DNA of 64,000 nucleotides. Source: Paraburkholderia fungorum. GTDB taxonomy: Bacteria > Pseudomonadota > Gammaproteobacteria > Burkholderiales > Burkholderiaceae. The position numbers were made by a program, and so were the translations under genes. Positions 18,258 to 26,903 of this stretch are shown here, in pieces. The DNA lies in the NCBI RefSeq assembly GCF_900099835.1, contig NZ_FNKP01000001.1:930001-994000 (forward strand), in the 5' to 3' direction. Within the stretch, counting starts at the first letter, position 1. Each line of letters starts with the position of its first letter. A model generated the notes under the pieces. That model saw only the letters and a list, made by a program, of their open reading frames with translations. It had not been told where the DNA came from and ran no database searches.

Positions 18258-20636
18258 ATGAATCAGCAAGCCGAACCGTTCCTCAAAGACCTGAAGGAGC
18301 TTGACGACTTCACGCAGGTCCACGTCTCGCGTCCGCACGAATCCGCGCATCTGCATGTGAGCGGCCGCGCCACTTATACCGACGACATCCCGACGCTCGC
18401 CGGCACGCTGCACGCCGCGCTCGGTCTGTCGACGAAACCTCACGCGAAGATCGTGTCGATGGCGCTCGACAAGGTGCGCGCGACGCCCGGCGTCGTCGCG
18501 ATCTTCACCGCGGACGATATTCCCGGCGTCAACGACGTGGGCCCGATCATCCACGGCGACGATCCGATTCTCGCGGACGGCGTCGTGCAATACGTCGGTC
18601 AGCCGATTTTTATCGTGGTCGCGACGTCGCACGAAACGGCACGCCTTGCTGCGCGCCGCGCTGAGATCGTCTACGAAGAATTGCCCGCGATCCTGACCGC
18701 GCAGCAGGCGCGTGCGGCGAACCAGCACGTCTTGCCGCCGATGAAACTCGCGCGCGGTGAAGCCGGTACGAAGATCGCGCGCGCCGCGCATCGCGAGGCC
18801 GGTGAAATGCTGCTCGGCGGGCAGGAGCAGTTCTATCTGGAAGGGCAGATTTCGTACGCGGTGCCGAAGGACGACGACGGCATGCACGTCTACTGTTCGA
18901 CGCAGCATCCGACCGAAATGCAGCACATGGTCGCGCATGCGTTGGGCGTGGCGTCGCATAACGTGCTGATCGAATGCCGGCGGATGGGCGGCGGCTTCGG
19001 CGGCAAGGAATCGCAATCGGGGTTGTTCGCGTGCTGCGCCGCGCTGGCTGCATGGAAGCTGCTGTGCCCGGTGAAACTGCGTCCGGACCGCGACGACGAC
19101 ATGATGGTCACCGGCAAGCGTCACGATTTTCACTACACGTATGAAGTCGGTTACGACGACCAGGGCGTGATCGACGGCGTGACGGTGGACATGACGTCGC
19201 GCTGCGGTTTTTCCGCCGACCTGTCCGGTCCCGTGATGACCCGCGCGCTGTGCCACTTCGACAACGCGTACTGGCTGTCCGACGTGACGATCGATGGCTT
19301 CTGCGGCAAGACCAACACGCAGTCGAACACGGCGTTTCGTGGTTTCGGCGGACCGCAAGGCGCGTTCGCGATCGAATACATCATGGACAACGTCGCGCGC
19401 TCGGTCGGCGAAGATGCGCTCGACGTGCGCCGCCGCAATCTGTATGGCAAGACCGAGCGCAACCAGACGCCGTATGGCCAGATTGTCGAAGACAACGTGA
19501 TTCACGAACTGATCGACGAACTCGAGGCGACCAGCGAATATCGCGCGCGCCGCGCGGCGATCAACGAATTCAATGCGAACAACGAAGTGCTGAAGAAAGG
19601 GCTGGCGCTGACGCCGGTCAAGTTCGGCATTGCGTTCAACGTGACGCACTTCAACCAGGCCGGCGCGCTCGTCCACATCTATACCGACGGCTCGGTGCTC
19701 GTGAATCACGGCGGCACCGAGATGGGCCAGGGCTTGAACACGAAGGTCGCGCAGGTCGTCGCGCACGAACTGGGCGTCGGCTTCAACCGCATTCGCGTGA
19801 CCGCGACGGACACCAGCAAGATCGCCAATACGTCGGCGACGGCGGCATCGACGGGTTCTGATTTGAATGGCAAGGCCGCTCAGGATGCCGCGCGCCAGTT
19901 GCGCGAGCGTCTGTCCGCGTTTGCCGCCGAGCGTTTCGGCGCGGGCAATGTGAGCGCGTCGGAAGTGCGTTTTCTGCATGACCGCGTGGTGGTAGGCGAA
20001 GTGATCGTGCCGTTCGAAGAGGTGATCGCGAAGGCGTATGTCGCGCGAGTCCAGTTGTGGTCGGACGGCTTTTACGCGACGCCGAAACTCTACTGGGATC
20101 AGTCGAAGCTGCAAGGCCGGCCGTTCTACTACTACTCGTACGGTGCGGCCGTGTCGGAAGTGGTGATCGACACGCTGACCGGCGAAATGCGCGTGCTGCG
20201 CGCGGACGCGTTGCATGACGTGGGCGCATCGCTGAATCCCGCGCTCGACGTGGGTCAGGTGGAAGGTGCGTTCATCCAGGGTATGGGCTGGCTCACGACC
20301 GAGGAGTTGTGGTGGAACGCGGGCGGCAAGCTGATGACGCATGCGCCGTCCACGTACAAGATTCCGACCGTCAACGATACGCCGCCGGACTTCCGCGTCA
20401 GGCTGTTCAAGAACCGCAATGCCGAGGACAGCATCCATCGTTCGAAGGCGACTGGCGAGCCGCCGTTGCTGCTGCCGTTCTCGGTGTTCTTTGCGGTGCG
20501 CGATGCGGTGTCGGCGGTGGGCGACCACAAGGTCAATCCGCCGCTGAACGCACCGGCCACCAGCGAGGAAATTCTCAAGGCGGTCGGCGCGGTGCGGGCT
20601 GCAACCGTCGAGTCGCGTAACGTGGCGCGCGTTTAA
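18258..20636 (+). CDS. xdhB: Xanthine dehydrogenase, molybdenum-binding (large) subunit
   Basis: The 792-residue catalytic subunit. Moco-binding segments include GGGFGGKESQ, TAFRGFGGPQG and NHGGTEMGQGL. The active-site Glu is expected in the segment ATGEPPLLLPFSVFFAVRDA near residue 740. The start is the ATG at 18258 with ACGGAGAA upstream; the open frame begins earlier at 18192 without support. It pairs with xdhA as a heterodimer or (AB)2 tetramer, and needs the XdhC chaperone for insertion of sulfurated Moco. The coding strand also produces an 897-codon antisense frame, which is a composition artefact. Confidence 0.95.
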   Translation: MNQQAEPFLKDLKELDDFTQVHVSRPHESAHLHVSGRATYTDDIPTLAGTLHAALGLSTKPHAKIVSMALDKVRATPGVVAIFTADDIPGVNDVGPIIHGDDPILADGVVQYVGQPIFIVVATSHETARLAARRAEIVYEELPAILTAQQARAANQHVLPPMKLARGEAGTKIARAAHREAGEMLLGGQEQFYLEGQISYAVPKDDDGMHVYCSTQHPTEMQHMVAHALGVASHNVLIECRRMGGGFGGKESQSGLFACCAALAAWKLLCPVKLRPDRDDDMMVTGKRHDFHYTYEVGYDDQGVIDGVTVDMTSRCGFSADLSGPVMTRALCHFDNAYWLSDVTIDGFCGKTNTQSNTAFRGFGGPQGAFAIEYIMDNVARSVGEDALDVRRRNLYGKTERNQTPYGQIVEDNVIHELIDELEATSEYRARRAAINEFNANNEVLKKGLALTPVKFGIAFNVTHFNQAGALVHIYTDGSVLVNHGGTEMGQGLNTKVAQVVAHELGVGFNRIRVTATDTSKIANTSATAASTGSDLNGKAAQDAARQLRERLSAFAAERFGAGNVSASEVRFLHDRVVVGEVIVPFEEVIAKAYVARVQLWSDGFYATPKLYWDQSKLQGRPFYYYSYGAAVSEVVIDTLTGEMRVLRADALHDVGASLNPALDVGQVEGAFIQGMGWLTTEELWWNAGGKLMTHAPSTYKIPTVNDTPPDFRVRLFKNRNAEDSIHRSKATGEPPLLLPFSVFFAVRDAVSAVGDHKVNPPLNAPATSEEILKAVGAVRAATVESRNVARV

Positions 20637-20653
20637 CAGCCGGTTCGGCATTG

Positions 20654-21235
20654 ATGGGAATGATCGACATGAACGTTTCTTCGTCCATCCAGATCGGCCG
20701 GCGCAGCGCCGTCCAGTTGCCGCGTCCGGCGCCGATGCACATCGTGCTGTTCGGCGCGGGTCACGTCGGGCACGCACTCGTAACGCTGCTCGGCAGCTTG
20801 CCGTGCGTGGTCCAGTGGGTCGACGAGCGCGACGAACTGTTTCCCGACGAGACGCCGCCCAACGTGCAGATCGAGGCCACCGACACGCCCGATGTCATCG
20901 TCGATACCGCGCCTGCGGGAGCGTATTTTCTGGTGATGACGCATAACCACGCGCTCGATTTTTCGCTCGCCGCACGCATCATGCGACGCCGCGATTTCAC
21001 GTACTTCGGGATGATCGGCTCGAAGACGAAGCGGGTGAAATTCGAGCGACGATTGCTGGAGCGTGGCGTCGAACTGGACCGGCTCGTCGAGATGACGTGT
21101 CCGATCGGCGTGGGCGGTATCGTCGATAAAGCGCCGTCGGCGATTGCGGTTGCGGTGTGCGCGGAGTTATTGCAGATCCGCAGCCGGCAGATGGCGGCGC
21201 AGGTCGCGATACAGAAGCTTTGCGCGACGGTTTGA
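20654..21235 (+). CDS. xdhC: XdhC-like Moco chaperone lacking its N-terminal domain
   Basis: The product matches only the C-terminal Rossmann domain of XdhC: MHIVLFGAGHVGHALVTLLG near the start, then WVDERDELFP, FYFGMIGSKTKR-like text (here FTYFGMIGSKTKRVKFERRL) and CPIGVGGIVDKAPSAIAVAV. Standard XdhC proteins are about 300 residues or more and carry an N-terminal XdhC/CoxI domain. Here only 193 residues are possible because xdhB ends 17 bp upstream. Start choice among ATGs at 20654, 20660 and 20669 is uncertain. XdhC binds Moco and helps insert it into XDH; whether the remaining domain does so alone is unknown. Confidence 0.85.
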   Translation: MGMIDMNVSSSIQIGRRSAVQLPRPAPMHIVLFGAGHVGHALVTLLGSLPCVVQWVDERDELFPDETPPNVQIEATDTPDVIVDTAPAGAYFLVMTHNHALDFSLAARIMRRRDFTYFGMIGSKTKRVKFERRLLERGVELDRLVEMTCPIGVGGIVDKAPSAIAVAVCAELLQIRSRQMAAQVAIQKLCATV

Positions 21236-21474
21236 GGGGGAACTTTCGCGCTTGAAAAAGTGAGCGGAGTGGGGCGGCGCGCGGAGGTTGAGCGAGTGGT
21301 TGGCGTGGTATGCGATATAACGCGCCGGATACGCCGCGCGAGACGTGACGCTTGACGCTGGCCGCGCGTGAATGCGACGCGCTTGCTCCTGAAGCCCACA
21401 TGGCATGAACGTGCGCGCGTCGCGCTTTTACCGCCGGCTTCACTTCAGGAGCCGCGTCGCCCGCGGCAGACTCG

Positions 21475-22458
21475 TCAACTCTCCTCAGCGGCCACCACCT
21501 TCCTGCGCTCAGGCCGCTTTGCGCGCCGTACTTTCCGCGCGACCAGTTCATCCGACACCTGGGACATCAGCGCCCGCAGCCAGCCCACATCGCTCGGCCG
21601 GTCAGGATGCGGATGCCACATCTGATAACACTTGATCCGCGGAAACGCGATCGGCACTTCGACGATCGCGAGCGGCAGCATGTTCGCGTAGTGAGCCGCG
21701 AACCGGCGCGTAGTCGTGAAGATCAGATCCGATTGCAGCAATGTCTGCGGTACGAGTCCGAAGTACGGCAGCGTGGCGACGATGCGCCGCTCGGCGCGCG
21801 CGCGTGCAAAACCCGTATCGATAGCCCCGCCGCGCGCGCCGCTATACGGCGTCGGCGCGAGATGCGGCGCGGCGAGATACGCCTCGCGCGTCATCGGCAC
21901 GCGGGTGAGCGGGTGATCGGCGCGCATCAGACAGACGACCGTATCCGCGAACAGATCGCTGCGCTCGAAACGCGGATCGGGCTTCGGCCAGTTGCCGATC
22001 ACGAGATCGAGTTCACCGGCGTCGAGCGCGGCGGAGTGATCGAGCAACGGTCCGAGCGATTCGATCTCGAGCCGCGCATGCGGCGCCGCTTCGCGAAAGT
22101 GCGCGATGACGGTCGGCATGAAGAAGTCGTTCAGATAATCCGGCGCGGCCACGCGGAACGTGCGGCGCGAGCGGCCCGGATCGAAGTCGCCGTGCGGCGT
22201 CGCGACGAAATCGACTTCGCGCAGCACGCGTTGCGCGGACGCCAGCAGTGACTCGCCATATTCGGTCGGCACCATGCCCGACTTGCCGCGCACGAGGATG
22301 GGGTCGTTCAGCGTCTCGCGCAGTTTGCGCAGCGCGGTGCTGATCGCGGGCTGAGTCTGGTTCAGACGCAGCGCGGTCTGCGTGACGCTGCGCTCGACCA
22401 GCAGCGTGCGCAGTACGCGCACGAGCCAGATGTCGAGAGAGGCGGCGGTGTCATCCAT
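21475..22458 (-). CDS. LysR-family transcriptional regulator
   Basis: A 327-residue regulator with an N-terminal winged helix-turn-helix (LRTLLVERSVTQTALRLNQT, then QPAISTALRKLRETLNDPIL) and a periplasmic-binding-like effector domain from about residue 95. The start is the ATG at 22458, as the extra upstream frame to 22605 lacks LysR sequence. It faces xdhC tail to tail, so it is not clearly its operon partner. The next gene on the same strand is the DsbA-fold isomerase, 336 bp upstream. The sequence resembles the NodD/SyrM/LeuO side of the family with PTEYGE after the HTH. Effector unknown. Confidence 0.88.
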   Translation of the reverse strand: MDDTAASLDIWLVRVLRTLLVERSVTQTALRLNQTQPAISTALRKLRETLNDPILVRGKSGMVPTEYGESLLASAQRVLREVDFVATPHGDFDPGRSRRTFRVAAPDYLNDFFMPTVIAHFREAAPHARLEIESLGPLLDHSAALDAGELDLVIGNWPKPDPRFERSDLFADTVVCLMRADHPLTRVPMTREAYLAAPHLAPTPYSGARGGAIDTGFARARAERRIVATLPYFGLVPQTLLQSDLIFTTTRRFAAHYANMLPLAIVEVPIAFPRIKCYQMWHPHPDRPSDVGWLRALMSQVSDELVARKVRRAKRPERRKVVAAEES

Positions 22459-22794
22459 GGTCAGGGCGAGGCGGTGCAGGCGGATCAGGCCGGTGAAGCG
22501 TCGAACGAAGCCGCCTGCGGGACGGCCCGCGTACGGGGCGCAAAAGTTTATAACCTTAGGCCCGTTTGCGGTGTAGCGGCATAGCGGCGACGGTATGCCC
22601 AGCATCAGCGGGACTGTTTCGCTGCGATTGCGCGGGCGCAGGGCAGGGCGTGCGGAACCGCGTGCGTCATGTTTTGCGCTCGGGCGACCTGACGCGATGT
22701 TGCATGCCGCCGACCGTCTACCTGATTACCTCGAACCCGCCGCGTGACTCCTTGAAAACAGCAGCCCGGCTGAAACCGCGCGCAACGATCCAAT
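22459..22794. promoter_or_regulatory. Leader region of the LysR gene
   Basis: No gene is seen in these 336 bp. An imperfect palindrome AAGTTTATAACCTT at 22544-22557, about 90 bp upstream of the LysR start, has one mismatch between arms and the T-N11-A character of LysR-type binding sites. It is a candidate autoregulatory site. The rest is GC-rich without visible structure. Confidence 0.35.
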
Positions 22795-23448
22795 TCAGGT
22801 CGTCGGCTCGAGTGACCCCGGCGGCAACGAACTCACCCGCTTCACTTCCCGCGATTCGAGCCAGTTCGGCGTACGCGCGCAGTACAGCACCATCGGCAGC
22901 GCGTCTTCCCCCCAGAACAACTGTTCGTTCAGACGAAAGGTCGGCACGCCATACACGCCCAGGCCGATTGCATCGGTCGTATTACGCTGTAATTGCGCCT
23001 TCACGGCTTCGCTTTTGATCAGATCAGGACCGTCCGCCACGCCGACGCGTTCGCAGAGTTCGGCGAACGCGGCATCGCTGGACGGATCGCGGCCTTCGCG
23101 CCAGATAAAGCGGAAAATCTCCCGCACAAACTGGATGTCGTTATTCGCGGCGGCGGTGGCGAGCAGCAGCGGCTTCATCGAATCGAACGGATGCGACGGC
23201 GGCATCTTGTACGGAATGCCGAGTTGCTCCGCGCGGAACAGCGCGTGGCGGTACATGAAGATGCGTTTGGCGGGCACGCTGTAGGCCGGCTGTTGCCCCC
23301 AATGCTTATACAGATCGTTCAGCACCACCGGTGTGAACGCGTAGTCGAAGCCGGGCCATTTGTCGTGCTGCTCGAGCAACAGATAAGTAAACGGCGAGAC
23401 AAAGTCGTAAAACCACAGCGGTTGCGTGGCGTCGATGCCAACGGTCAT
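22795..23448 (-). CDS. 2-hydroxychromene-2-carboxylate isomerase family protein (DsbA fold)
   Basis: A 217-residue protein of the DsbA/GST-kappa fold: the N-terminal LWFYDFVSPFTYLLLEQ replaces the CXXC active site with an SPF-type motif, as in HCCA isomerases, and the cis-Pro loop appears as GVYGVPTFRLN near residue 166. HCCA isomerases act with glutathione in naphthalene-type degradation, but many family members have other roles. It starts at an ATG with GGGAGA upstream. There are no aromatic-ring genes nearby, so the reaction is not predictable from context. Cytoplasmic. Confidence 0.82.
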   Translation of the reverse strand: MTVGIDATQPLWFYDFVSPFTYLLLEQHDKWPGFDYAFTPVVLNDLYKHWGQQPAYSVPAKRIFMYRHALFRAEQLGIPYKMPPSHPFDSMKPLLLATAAANNDIQFVREIFRFIWREGRDPSSDAAFAELCERVGVADGPDLIKSEAVKAQLQRNTTDAIGLGVYGVPTFRLNEQLFWGEDALPMVLYCARTPNWLESREVKRVSSLPPGSLEPTT

Positions 23449-23541
23449 AAATGTCTCCCGGATTGCCTGCTTCGGACGGTGTGTCTGTCATACCGTCGAA
23501 ATTGTAATGATCTTACGCGGTGCGGTCGTGGCTTGCACCGG

Positions 23542-25158
23542 TCAATATGCTTTCGGGTTGGGGGTGCCGGAGGTATCGGCGATTGCGCCGCCGTCGCCCG
23601 CTTCGTTCGCTTTGCGCGCCTCGTTCGTGGCTGGCGCCGCTGGCTCGGCGACTTCCTGTGCGGGTTGGCGGGGCGTGCCGGGTGTCCCGGTTCCGTGCCC
23701 GGGATTGGGATGAGGATTCGCGCCGGTGTCCTGCGGATGGTGCGGCCGATTGGGCGTGCCAATGTCGTCGCTGTCGTCGCTGCTTTCAGAACCCTCGTCC
23801 GCATCGTCCGTCTGCATCTCGCGCGCTTGCGTGAGCCGCCGGCGCACGAAGCCGATATGTTCGCGCAGCACATAAAACTGATCCGCGTACGCAAGCGGCA
23901 TCTTCAGCCCGTTGACGGAGTCCTCGATCGCGTCGAGCCGTTCGATCAGCGACGCGCGCTCGGCCGCCGAGTGTTCGCTGAGCGCGCTGCGCTCGATCGC
24001 GATCAGCGAGCCGTACCAGCGGTAAATCCGCGACTTGACCCGCCATGCGTACAGCCCCGGCACGATCCGCAATGCCGGGATCAGCAACACGATCAGCGGG
24101 ACGACGACCACCAGCAGCCGGTCGGCGAGGCTCGCGATCCAGAACGGCAGCGTCCGGTAGAGGAAGCTCTTGCCCGACTTGTAATAGCGCGCGGCGTCGT
24201 CGCTGATCGGGAAATCGTGTGACAGCGGCGCGGGGAATTCGCCCGCGCGCTGCATGATGCTGGCCCCGCCGTGCACCTCGCGCGCGGCCTCGATCAGCAG
24301 ATCCGACAGCGCGGGATGCAGCGAGTCGCGCGCGACCAGTTCGGCGGTCGGCGCGACCATGTTGATCGACGCCGACGGCAGATTCTTGCCGAGGTCGAAC
24401 GCGCCCATCGGCATCCTGAGCTGGGTCAGGTAAGGGAAGCGGCGCGTGTACGCGTCGGCCTGCGAGAAGTCGTAAAAACGCACGTTCGGCGTGCGGTACA
24501 GCTTGCCCATCACGGCCGGTTGCGCCGAATCGCCCGCGAGGAAGGCCGCGTCGACCTTGCCGGAGACCAGCGCTTCGGCGGCGTCGTCGCCCGACAGCGG
24601 CAACAGTCTGGTCGGGCCGCCCGGCACGATACCGTTGGCTTTGAGCAACGCCAGAGCCAGTTCGCGCGTGCCGCTGCCCTCGGCGCCGACGGCCAGCCGC
24701 TGACCCTTGAATTCGGAGAGCCACATGACCGGCGGCCCGTGATAGAAAATCGCCAGCGGCACATAGGCGACGCTGCCGAGCGACATCAGCCCTTTGACCG
24801 GCGCGCCCGGCGAGATGCCGTCCTGCACGAAGCCGACATCGACCTTTGCGGCCGGGTCCGAAAGCCGTTTGAGATTTTCCACCGAGCCTTCCGACGACAG
24901 CACGGTCAGCGTGATGCGGTTGCGCGCCAGGATGGTCTTGTACTTCTGCGCGGCGTTCCAGAAGGTACTGCCTTCGGGGCCGGCGCTGATGGTGAGCGTG
25001 TTCGGCGGCGCGGGCTGGATGAGCCGCACGGCGACCCAGATCGCGACGATGACGAGCAGCAGGATCGGCCCGAACGACACCGCCAGATCGCGCCAGGAGA
25101 TCGCGACGAAGCGGGCGACGAGTCGGGGAGGGCTTTTGCGGCCGGTGGCTGGCTTCAT
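23542..25158 (-). CDS. TAXI-family TRAP receptor, membrane-anchored
   Basis: A 538-residue protein. After a short basic N-terminus comes one membrane segment (SFGPILLLVIVAIWVAVRLI, about residues 26-45), then the TAXI binding domain with LTISAGPEGSTFWNAAQKYK, EGSVENLKRLSDP and VGFVQDG. A second hydrophobic segment near residue 360 (LLVVVVPLIVLLIPALRIV) precedes a cytoplasmic C-terminal tail rich in Asp, Pro, Gly and His. The ATG at 25158 is chosen because the open frame upstream to 25491 lacks family sequence. TAXI proteins normally deliver substrate to a fused DctQM permease, but no permease gene adjoins. It may be a sensor or a component shared with a distant permease. Confidence 0.85.
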   Translation of the reverse strand: MKPATGRKSPPRLVARFVAISWRDLAVSFGPILLLVIVAIWVAVRLIQPAPPNTLTISAGPEGSTFWNAAQKYKTILARNRITLTVLSSEGSVENLKRLSDPAAKVDVGFVQDGISPGAPVKGLMSLGSVAYVPLAIFYHGPPVMWLSEFKGQRLAVGAEGSGTRELALALLKANGIVPGGPTRLLPLSGDDAAEALVSGKVDAAFLAGDSAQPAVMGKLYRTPNVRFYDFSQADAYTRRFPYLTQLRMPMGAFDLGKNLPSASINMVAPTAELVARDSLHPALSDLLIEAAREVHGGASIMQRAGEFPAPLSHDFPISDDAARYYKSGKSFLYRTLPFWIASLADRLLVVVVPLIVLLIPALRIVPGLYAWRVKSRIYRWYGSLIAIERSALSEHSAAERASLIERLDAIEDSVNGLKMPLAYADQFYVLREHIGFVRRRLTQAREMQTDDADEGSESSDDSDDIGTPNRPHHPQDTGANPHPNPGHGTGTPGTPRQPAQEVAEPAAPATNEARKANEAGDGGAIADTSGTPNPKAY

Positions 25159-25848
25159 CGGATGACGTGACGGCGACGGTCGAAAGTGAACGGGGACAGC
25201 GTTGTACGGTGCGGAAAGCGGGTGAATCCGGCGATGCGGGCATGGCAGGCCTGGGTGGCAGCCGGAGCGCCAGCGCGCGTCGCGCCGATGGTACCTGAGA
25301 TTCACGCGCTGGCGGAACGCAGCGCGGCGGCTGGCGCCGACAAACCCGTAACAAAACGTGAACGCTGGATGAATGCCGGGTGAACGGCGGGTGAACATCG
25401 TATGACGCTGTTGCGGATGCCGTAGCCGCCACTTCAAAGCCGCCCGCGCCACACCCGGACACCGTATGCAACAGCCGTCCACGCCAGCCACCCGCCATCC
25501 CGCAGGCGACTAAACCCTTTGCGCTTCAGGCTCGCCTGGATTAAATTGGCAGCGCTGCCGCGAACCAACGTTTGCGCGGCGCGACCCGGCACGACACACA
25601 AGAACCGGGCGCGTCGACAGACTTCGCGGCTTGCGGGTTTCCTCGCCGTCCGACATGCCCGCCATCGCATGCGGAAAACGGCAGACGGCAGCCCGCCTCT
25701 CCAGCCTCTCGCACATCGTGTTGCAGCCATGTCGGCCGCCGCCGCGCCGCGTCGCGTTTTGTCGCGTCGCGCCGGAAGCGGTCGCCGGGAGTCGTAGCCA
25801 AGCCGCTAATACATGCGGTCCAATGTGAAACTAAGGAGCAGAGAAACT
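25159..25848. other. 690-bp GC-rich gap between divergent TAXI and BON genes
   Basis: Several open frames cross this region on both strands but they have no family-like sequence, no good ribosome sites and mutually overlap, so I do not call a gene. A short-period pattern of GTCGCG/GCGTCGCG copies occurs at about 25750-25790. Promoters for both flanking genes must lie here; the Shine-Dalgarno of the BON gene (CTAAGGAGCAG) is at its right end. Confidence 0.4.
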
Positions 25849-26196
25849 ATGAAATCGGTCGGTTTTCTGAAAACGCTGGGTTCGGTTGTAGCGATGGTGG
25901 TGGCGTGCAACGTGTACGCGCAGGCAAGCGATGCACCGGCCACGGTTTCCCCGGCGGCGTCCAACGTCAAGGCCGGCAAGCGGGCGAATAACCAGCTGGG
26001 CCGCAAGGTGCGCGCCGCCCTCACGAAAACGCAGGGCCTCGACGTGTCGAATATCGCCGTGCGCGCTCGCGGCGGTGCAGTGACGCTGACGGGCACGGTG
26101 CCCGACCAAGGCCAGATCGACTCCGCCGGTACGGCCGCCAAGGGTGTTGCAGGCGTGTCGTCGGTATCGAACAAGCTGACGGTCATGCAACAGTAA
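25849..26196 (+). CDS. Periplasmic BON-domain protein
   Basis: A 115-residue protein with a Sec signal peptide (MKSVGFLKTLGSVVAMVVAC, cleavage near VYAQA) followed by one BON domain: VRAALTKTQGLDVSNIAVRA, then GGAVTLTGTVPDQGQI and VAGVSSVSNKLTV. BON domains bind phospholipid or surface structures and are found in OsmY-type envelope stress proteins. AAGGAG lies 12 bases before the ATG at 25849; the frame itself is open from 25813. An intrinsic terminator follows at 26337. A monocistronic stress or envelope gene is likely. Confidence 0.88.
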   Translation: MKSVGFLKTLGSVVAMVVACNVYAQASDAPATVSPAASNVKAGKRANNQLGRKVRAALTKTQGLDVSNIAVRARGGAVTLTGTVPDQGQIDSAGTAAKGVAGVSSVSNKLTVMQQ

Positions 26197-26527
26197 TCGG
26201 TCTGTTATGAGCATGCGGCACGAATCGGTGCTGCATCCGGCAGACGCTGACCGCGAACCGCGCATCGGGATGGTGCGAGGTGGTGGAGCCGGCTAGAAAC
26301 CGGAAGGCGCCATCTTGATGCAGGTTTGCAAGCCAGGCTTCGGCAACTCGCCGAAGCTTTTTTTTCGTCCTTTATTTTTCGACGCGAGGCTTTTTTGAAA
26401 CGGGGATGATGGGCTGACGCCGTTGCGCCCCGGCCTTTAGCGCTGCGACGGCCCGTCCGTGCGCTGTGACACATTGTTGACGTGTGCCGAGGCGTACTGT
26501 GGATGCATGGGAACCGGAGCGAACGTC
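26197..26527. other. Long 3' region of the BON gene
   Basis: About 140 bases separate the BON stop from a strong terminator. This stretch contains a smaller stem GCCGG/CCGG at about 26288-26303. It could simply be a long 3' untranslated region or could encode a small RNA ending in that terminator. Right of the terminator, up to the small gene at 26528, I see only T-rich patches. Confidence 0.4.
26337..26365 (+). terminator. Intrinsic terminator downstream of the BON gene
   Basis: GCTTCGGC and GCCGAAGC form a perfect 8-bp stem with loop AACTC, followed at once by eight T. This is the clearest rho-independent terminator in the window. Confidence 0.88.
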
Positions 26528-26776
26528 ATGGGAACCACGCTTTTGCGCTATACCGATCTGCCGATCGGCGATCGGGCGGCTTTCGAACTGGTCTGCGCGC
26601 GGCACGGTTTCACGCCGGTGCATTTCGACATCAGTGCGTGCGCGACGTCCGGCGAGCCTGCGCACGAGCGGCTCGTCACGGTGCGACGCGGCGGTTGGGC
26701 GCAGTCTTATCGAGACCGGCACGGGCAATGGATACGGCAGTTCGAGGCGGATCTGACCTGCCGGTTTTTCAAGTAG
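26528..26776 (+). CDS. Small conserved-looking hypothetical protein
   Basis: An 82-residue protein of unknown function starting MGTTLLRYTDLPIGDRAAF. The start at ATG 26528 is supported by GGAG about 11 bases upstream; two other ATGs upstream in frame are less well placed. It has no signal peptide or membrane segment and a mixed acidic/basic composition with several aromatic residues in the C-terminal third (GGWAQSYRDRHGQWIRQFEA), which looks like real coding sequence. It stands alone between the BON terminator and the leftward TSUP gene. I do not recognise a family. Confidence 0.55.
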   Translation: MGTTLLRYTDLPIGDRAAFELVCARHGFTPVHFDISACATSGEPAHERLVTVRRGGWAQSYRDRHGQWIRQFEADLTCRFFK

Positions 26777-26903
26777 GCGGCGGGTGGTGAGAGGCGAACG
26801 CGCATCGTCGTCGATGTGCGCGCTCGTGCTCATGCTTGCATCAGTGCATCCGGCCGCTGTATGGCCATAACCCACGCCGGAGAAGCGGTTCGCGACCCGA
26901 GTC

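Noticed and set aside
18084..20777. 897-codon open frame on the minus strand opposite xdhB
   Set aside because: It is fully antisense to a well-supported Moco subunit, is extremely rich in Arg and His, and matches no family. High GC at third positions creates such frames; the same applies to 13487-15001, 11674-13425, 34409-36166 and 45972-47504.
25434..25730. Open frames in the gap between the TAXI and BON genes
   Set aside because: They overlap each other on both strands, have no ribosome site or family-like sequence, and are Arg-rich as expected for shadow frames in GC-rich DNA.
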